Of a stretch of DNA of 9,083 nt, positions 6,143-9,083 are shown piece after piece. A program made the translations under genes and the position numbers. How positions within the stretch are numbered: position 1 is the stretch's first letter; each line of letters begins with the position of its first letter. Where the stretch lies: the NCBI GenBank assembly GCA_045595605.1, contig JAZOAS010000137.1, positions 1 through 9,083 on the forward strand, written 5' to 3'. The stretch comes from SIG480 sp045595605. GTDB taxonomy: Bacteria > Bacillota > Clostridia > Oscillospirales > JAAYXM01. The notes beneath the pieces were generated by a model. It was given only the letters and a program-made list of their open reading frames with translations. It was not told where the DNA came from and did not search any database.

Positions 6143-6571
6143 ATGATTAATCAGATATCTGTATTTTTGGAAAATAAGCCCGGTGAGCTTGCTGAGATAA
6201 CAAGGATTCTCGCAGAGAACAATGTAAACCTTCGCGCAATCTCAATTGCAGAGACTTCGGATTACGGTGTTCTCCGTATGATTGCAGATGACTCGGAGCA
6301 GGCTGCAAAGGTTCTTATGAAAAACGGAAATGTAATTTCTATGACCCCCGTCTCTGTTATCGAGGTACCTGACCGTCCGGCAGGTCTTTCTGATGTCCTT
6401 GCAGTTCTCGCAAAGGCAGAGATTGACATAGAGTATATGTATTCGCTCTTTGCACAGGGTGAGGGAAAAGCTTATATGGTATTCAGAGTCGCAGAGAAGC
6501 AGAAGCTTATGGATGCTATAAAGAGTAATTCACTCAAAACTGTCAGCGAAGAAGAACTCGGACTTAAATAA
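6143..6571 (+). CDS. Tandem ACT-domain amino acid-binding protein
   Basis: The 142 residues consist of two ACT domains and nothing else. The first (about 1-68) begins INQISVFLENKPGELAEITRIL, the classic ligand-interface strand-helix with 'NKPGEL'. The second (about 70-135) has VIEVPDRPAGLSDVLAVLAK. ACT domains bind amino acids at dimer interfaces and act as allosteric sensors. Stand-alone tandem ACT proteins of this size commonly sit beside paaK and iorAB, but their target is not established. In this operon it could report Phe or another aromatic amino acid to one of the enzymes, which is inference. Start at 6143 has GGAGG at 6130-6134, immediately after the paaK stop. It is the last gene of the operon; its TAA lies 8 nt before the terminator stem. 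No DNA-binding domain is present. Confidence 0.93.
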   Translation: MINQISVFLENKPGELAEITRILAENNVNLRAISIAETSDYGVLRMIADDSEQAAKVLMKNGNVISMTPVSVIEVPDRPAGLSDVLAVLAKAEIDIEYMYSLFAQGEGKAYMVFRVAEKQKLMDAIKSNSLKTVSEEELGLK

Positions 6572-6574
6572 TAA

Positions 6575-6605
6575 AAAAACCGTTCCACGGTGTGGAACGG
6601 TTTTT
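6575..6605. terminator. Bidirectional intrinsic terminator
   Basis: CCGTTCCAC (6580-6588) pairs perfectly with GTGGAACGG (6592-6600) around a 3-nt GGT loop. Flanking A5 (6575-6579) and T5 (6601-6605) extend pairing and supply a U-tract on both strands. It ends the plus-strand operon after the ACT gene and the convergent minus-strand glycosyltransferase, whose stop codon begins 2 nt beyond. Confidence 0.93.
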
Positions 6606-6606
6606 G

Positions 6607-7725
6607 TTATCTTTCTGAAAGCTCTTTTGCAAAAAGTGCGATTTTCTCGGAAGAATCGGGTTTTGCAATTTTTTGCATCTCCGATTTGATTAACTCCAGG
6701 CGACCGGGTTGGTTGAAAAGGTAGTAAAGCGCTTCGTCGATAGTGAAGGTGTTTGTGACTGCAAGCGCGAGACCGCAGTTTAAGAAAAACTCCTGGTTTC
6801 TGTCTTCCTGACCGGGAATAGGATTAACGAGAATCATGGGCAAGTTCTTTGCCATAGCCTCGGTAGTTGTAAGACCGCCCGGCTTTGTGACTATGCAATC
6901 GGCGGCATCCATAAGAAGGTCAACATTATCTATAAAGCCGAACACCTTTACATTGTCTTTTTTCGCTTCATCGTTGAGTTTTTTGTATAATCTCTTGTTG
7001 TTTCCACATACTGCAAGTACAACACACGAATCATCGAAACGAAGGATGCCTGAAAGAATTTCCGGCATATTTCCATACCCCATACTACCGGCCATAAGAA
7101 GAATTACATTCTTGTCAACGGGAATTCCAAGTTCTTTTCTTGCTTCCTTTTTTTCGCGTTTAACTGAGAATTTCTTTTGTACGGGGATTCCGAGAGGAAG
7201 GAGGCGGTCGCTTGATATTCCTTTTAAATTTGCTCTTTGAGTAAGAAGTTCGCTCGCAATTTCGATATATTCAATCTCAGGAATTTTCTCCCAGAAGGGG
7301 TGTATTGTGTAGTCAGTTACAATGCCTATCGTCGGGACGTCGGTAAGTTTACCGCGCGACTTCAGCTCATTTACAACCTGAGCCGCGAAAACATGGGTGC
7401 AGATTATAACATCAGGGTCAAATTCTTCTATGAACTTTTCGAATCTTATCGCGATAAGAATATTCATAATATGTTGAAGATTGAACTTGGATGTCGGCGC
7501 GGTTTTTGAGTCGATGAGTTCATAAATTGCGCGGTATGCTTTTGGGGTGTGCTTGGTGGTAAGCAGATACCCCTTATTTACTGCATCAGAAAAGTTTTCG
7601 TCTATCTGTTTATATACATCAATCGTCTTGACCTTTGCCCCAAAATCTTTGAGCGCTTCGGAGATTGACTTTGCAGCGGAATGATGTCCCTGGCCTGCTG
7701 TTATACTTAGAATCATAACCTTCAT
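6607..7725 (-). CDS. UgtP/MGDG-synthase-like glycosyltransferase
   Basis: This 372-residue family GT28-type enzyme transfers a sugar from a nucleotide-sugar to a lipid acceptor, typically diacylglycerol, at the cytoplasmic membrane face. The N-terminal acceptor domain begins MKVMILSITAGQGHHSAAKSI; the GxGHxxAA-type loop at 11-18 is diagnostic of the MGDG synthase/UgtP family. VTDYTIHPFW (136-145) is another family motif. The C-terminal donor domain has GSMGYGNMPEI (213-223), TKPGGLTTTEAM (280-291), where the GG loop and Glu289 should contact the nucleotide-sugar, and GQEDRNQEF (305-313). It is typical in length with no signal peptide, as expected for a peripheral membrane protein. The start has AAGGAAGG at 7742-7735 and its own promoter. 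Glycolipid products would serve the membrane or lipoteichoic acid anchors; donor and acceptor cannot be read from sequence. Confidence 0.88.
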   Translation of the reverse strand: MKVMILSITAGQGHHSAAKSISEALKDFGAKVKTIDVYKQIDENFSDAVNKGYLLTTKHTPKAYRAIYELIDSKTAPTSKFNLQHIMNILIAIRFEKFIEEFDPDVIICTHVFAAQVVNELKSRGKLTDVPTIGIVTDYTIHPFWEKIPEIEYIEIASELLTQRANLKGISSDRLLPLGIPVQKKFSVKREKKEARKELGIPVDKNVILLMAGSMGYGNMPEILSGILRFDDSCVVLAVCGNNKRLYKKLNDEAKKDNVKVFGFIDNVDLLMDAADCIVTKPGGLTTTEAMAKNLPMILVNPIPGQEDRNQEFFLNCGLALAVTNTFTIDEALYYLFNQPGRLELIKSEMQKIAKPDSSEKIALFAKELSER

Positions 7726-7759
7726 ATTGTTATACCTTCCTTAGGTTTATTGTATCTTA

Positions 7760-7788
7760 ATGATAATACTTTTAAAGGAAGATATCAA
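7760..7788 (-). promoter_or_regulatory. Promoter of the glycosyltransferase gene
   Basis: On the minus strand, TTGATA (7788-7783, 5/6) and TATCAT (7765-7760, 5/6) are exactly 17 nt apart, in the 66-nt gap after spoVG. Transcription should start near 7753. No terminator hairpin follows spoVG, so readthrough from spoVG is also possible. Confidence 0.65.
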
Positions 7789-7791
7789 GCG

Positions 7792-8064
7792 TTAGTTTCC
7801 AAAATCACCCTGAAGATAGCGTTCATATTCTGCGAGGACCGCGTTCTCCAGCTTTTTTCTGAATGCAGGATTTGTTGGGTGTGCGATATCGCTGTAATTG
7901 CCGTTTTGAAGTTGCCGCGAGGGCATTGCAAGAAACATTTTGTCAAGACCGGAAATGATTTTAATGTCATGGATAACGAGTTCGTTGTCAAAGGTCACTG
8001 AAACGATAGCTTTCATTTTTGGTGAATCAGTAAGCTTTCGGATTTTGATATCGGTAATTTCCAT
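7792..8064 (-). CDS. spoVG: SpoVG family regulator
   Basis: The 90 residues match SpoVG in length and sequence: MEITDIKIRKL at the start, VSVTFDNELVIHDIKII in the core beta-sheet, and GLDKMFLAMPSRQL, close to the family consensus 'GLFVAMPSR'. SpoVG is a small cytoplasmic nucleic-acid-binding protein. It influences sporulation (asymmetric septation) in Bacillus and virulence and cell-wall genes in other Firmicutes. The C-terminus retains HPTNPAFRKKLENAVLAEYE, the helical tail that completes the fold. AAGGAG at 8078-8073 supports the ATG. It is transcribed away from murC across a 117-nt AT-rich intergenic region, and lies 66 nt upstream of the glycosyltransferase. Presence of spoVG alone does not prove sporulation, since non-sporeformers also carry it. 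Confidence 0.95.
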   Translation of the reverse strand: MEITDIKIRKLTDSPKMKAIVSVTFDNELVIHDIKIISGLDKMFLAMPSRQLQNGNYSDIAHPTNPAFRKKLENAVLAEYERYLQGDFGN

Positions 8065-8181
8065 TTCAAATTCTCCTTTTTTGCTGGACTTTTAAGCGGA
8101 AAAATAATATAATATAGTTTAACCGAAGTATAATTAAAATACACAGCTTTTTAAAGTTTATTTTGATTGGAGACAGAAGTT
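8065..8181. promoter_or_regulatory. Divergent spoVG/murC control region with murC promoter
   Basis: On the plus strand, TGGACT (8085-8090, 4/6) and a perfect TATAAT (8108-8113) are 17 nt apart and would start murC mRNA near 8120. A second TATAAT at 8129-8134 lacks a good -35. On the minus strand, several overlapping TATATT/TATTAT boxes lie at 8104-8116, but none has a convincing -35, so the spoVG promoter is not resolved. The two -10 regions overlap, so the divergent promoters may compete. Confidence 0.5.
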
Positions 8182-9083
8182 ATGCTGAATACAGAGCAGG
8201 CTCTTTTAAACGATACAAAAAAGATAGTTCATATGGTTGGAATCGGAGGGGTTTCGATGAGTGCGCTTGCCGAAGCGCTTGTTTCGAAAGGTCTTTTCGT
8301 ACGCGGTTCGGATATGAACAACGGAACTTATGCCGAGCGCCTTCGCGCTCTTGGTATTGAGGTAATCAAGGGCCATTTTGCGTCAAGTGTTGACGGCGCG
8401 GATGTTGTTATAAGAACCTCTGCAATTCACGATGATAATCCTGAGATTATAAGAGCGAGGGAGCTTGGTCTTCCTGTTCTTGAAAGAGCAGAGGCGTGGG
8501 GAATTCTTATGGAGGAATTTCCTGAGGTCGTCTGTGTTTCGGGAACTCACGGAAAGACATCGACAACCGCTATGATAACCTGCATTGCGCTTGCGGCAGG
8601 GCGTGACCCTGAAGTAATGATAGGTGCGGATATGCGCGAAATCGGTGGAGTAGTCAGGATTTCAGACGGCGATTTGTTCATTGCGGAGTCGTGTGAGTAT
8701 TGCAACTCATTTCTGAACTTCAATCCGACTGTTGCGGTAGTTCTCAATATTGAAGAAGACCACCTCGATTTCTTCTCCGGAATTGATGACATCATAAGGT
8801 CGTTTTCGAAGTTTCTCGCAAACACAAAGCCGGGCGGGTTAGTTGTCGCAAACGGTGATGATGAAAATGTCATAAAGGCGATATCTTCCTGCGGGAAGAA
8901 TGTTATCACATTCGGTCTCTCGGGAGAATGCGATGTAACGGCAGAGAACCTCGTTTATAAAGACGGCTTCCCGTCGTTTGATATAGTCTATAAAGGCGAA
9001 AAATTTACCTCTGTCCGCCTTTCTGTTCTGGGTGAGCATAATGTCAAGAACGCGCTTGCGGCAACGGGTGTTGCGATAAGACT
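8182..9083 (+). CDS. murC: UDP-N-acetylmuramate--L-alanine ligase, 3'-truncated by the window
   Basis: MurC adds L-Ala to UDP-MurNAc using ATP, the first step of peptidoglycan stem-peptide assembly in the cytoplasm. About 300 residues are visible of a usual 450-480; the rest lies beyond 9083. The N-terminal UDP-binding domain has HMVGIGGVSMSALAEAL (17-33). The ATP P-loop GTHGKTSTT is at 121-129, the central NIEEDHLDFF includes Asp193 and His194 and is followed by the ligase core, and GEHNVKNALAA (284-294) is the Mur-ligase interdomain signature. ESCEYCNSF, close to the MurC 'EACEY..SF' block, points to MurC rather than MurD, MurE or MurF. The GIGG motif reads GVSMSA, where many MurC have GMSG, a mild variation. 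Start at 8182 is supported by TTGGAG at 8167-8172. The frame is open to the end with no defects. Confidence 0.95.
   Translation, partial: MLNTEQALLNDTKKIVHMVGIGGVSMSALAEALVSKGLFVRGSDMNNGTYAERLRALGIEVIKGHFASSVDGADVVIRTSAIHDDNPEIIRARELGLPVLERAEAWGILMEEFPEVVCVSGTHGKTSTTAMITCIALAAGRDPEVMIGADMREIGGVVRISDGDLFIAESCEYCNSFLNFNPTVAVVLNIEEDHLDFFSGIDDIIRSFSKFLANTKPGGLVVANGDDENVIKAISSCGKNVITFGLSGECDVTAENLVYKDGFPSFDIVYKGEKFTSVRLSVLGEHNVKNALAATGVAIR

Noticed and set aside
836..6571. Purely catabolic (Stickland-type) reading of the operon as Phe/Trp fermentation
   Set aside because: The enzymes are reversible and fit either direction, but a T-box induced by uncharged tRNA-Phe argues against induction of breakdown. 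Kept only as the alternative hypothesis.
1..9083. CRISPR arrays, insertion sequences, tRNA or rRNA genes
   Set aside because: No spaced direct repeats, transposase-like proteins, terminal inverted repeats or cloverleaf-type sequences were seen in reading both strands.

Overview
The window looks like chromosomal DNA from a low-to-mid GC Clostridia-type Firmicute, probably an anaerobic gut or rumen lineage. The reasons are strong AGGAGG-type ribosome binding sites, sigma-A-like promoters, a tRNA-sensing T-box leader, spoVG, and ferredoxin-dependent 2-oxoacid chemistry. This placement is inferred from content; there is no rRNA or other taxonomic marker.

Layout. Bases 1-188 (minus) hold the N-terminus of an AI-2E-family membrane protein with its own promoter. 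Bases 189-535 carry the divergent promoters and a probable 46-residue peptide ORF very rich in cysteine. Bases 498-805 hold a promoter and a full T-box riboswitch with stem I, a stem III-like hairpin, an antiterminator with the canonical 7-nt bulge and a perfect 9-bp terminator. Its specifier triplet reads UUC (Phe). Bases 836-6571 (plus) form a tight five-gene operon: an AMP-forming acyl/aryl-CoA ligase, iorA, iorB, a phenylacetate-CoA ligase (paaK type) and a tandem ACT-domain protein. A bidirectional terminator at about 6575-6605 closes it. On the minus strand follow a UgtP/MGDG-synthase-like glycosyltransferase (6607-7725, own promoter) and spoVG (7792-8064). Divergent from spoVG, murC starts at 8182 and runs off the window end.

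How it fits together. The operon encodes enzymes linking arylacetates, aryl-CoA esters and arylpyruvates: ligases make arylacetyl-CoA, and IorAB interconverts arylacetyl-CoA + CO2 + reduced ferredoxin with arylpyruvate + CoA. IorAB and arylacetate-CoA ligases are often assigned to amino acid fermentation. A Phe-type T-box, however, turns genes on when tRNA-Phe is uncharged, so it fits a biosynthetic or salvage direction: phenylacetate to phenylacetyl-CoA to phenylpyruvate to phenylalanine. The ACT protein could add a second, ligand-based sensor. The main result of this window is therefore a predicted Phe-starvation-induced reductive-carboxylation salvage operon. The enzymes and riboswitch parts are read directly from sequence; the flux direction is inference.
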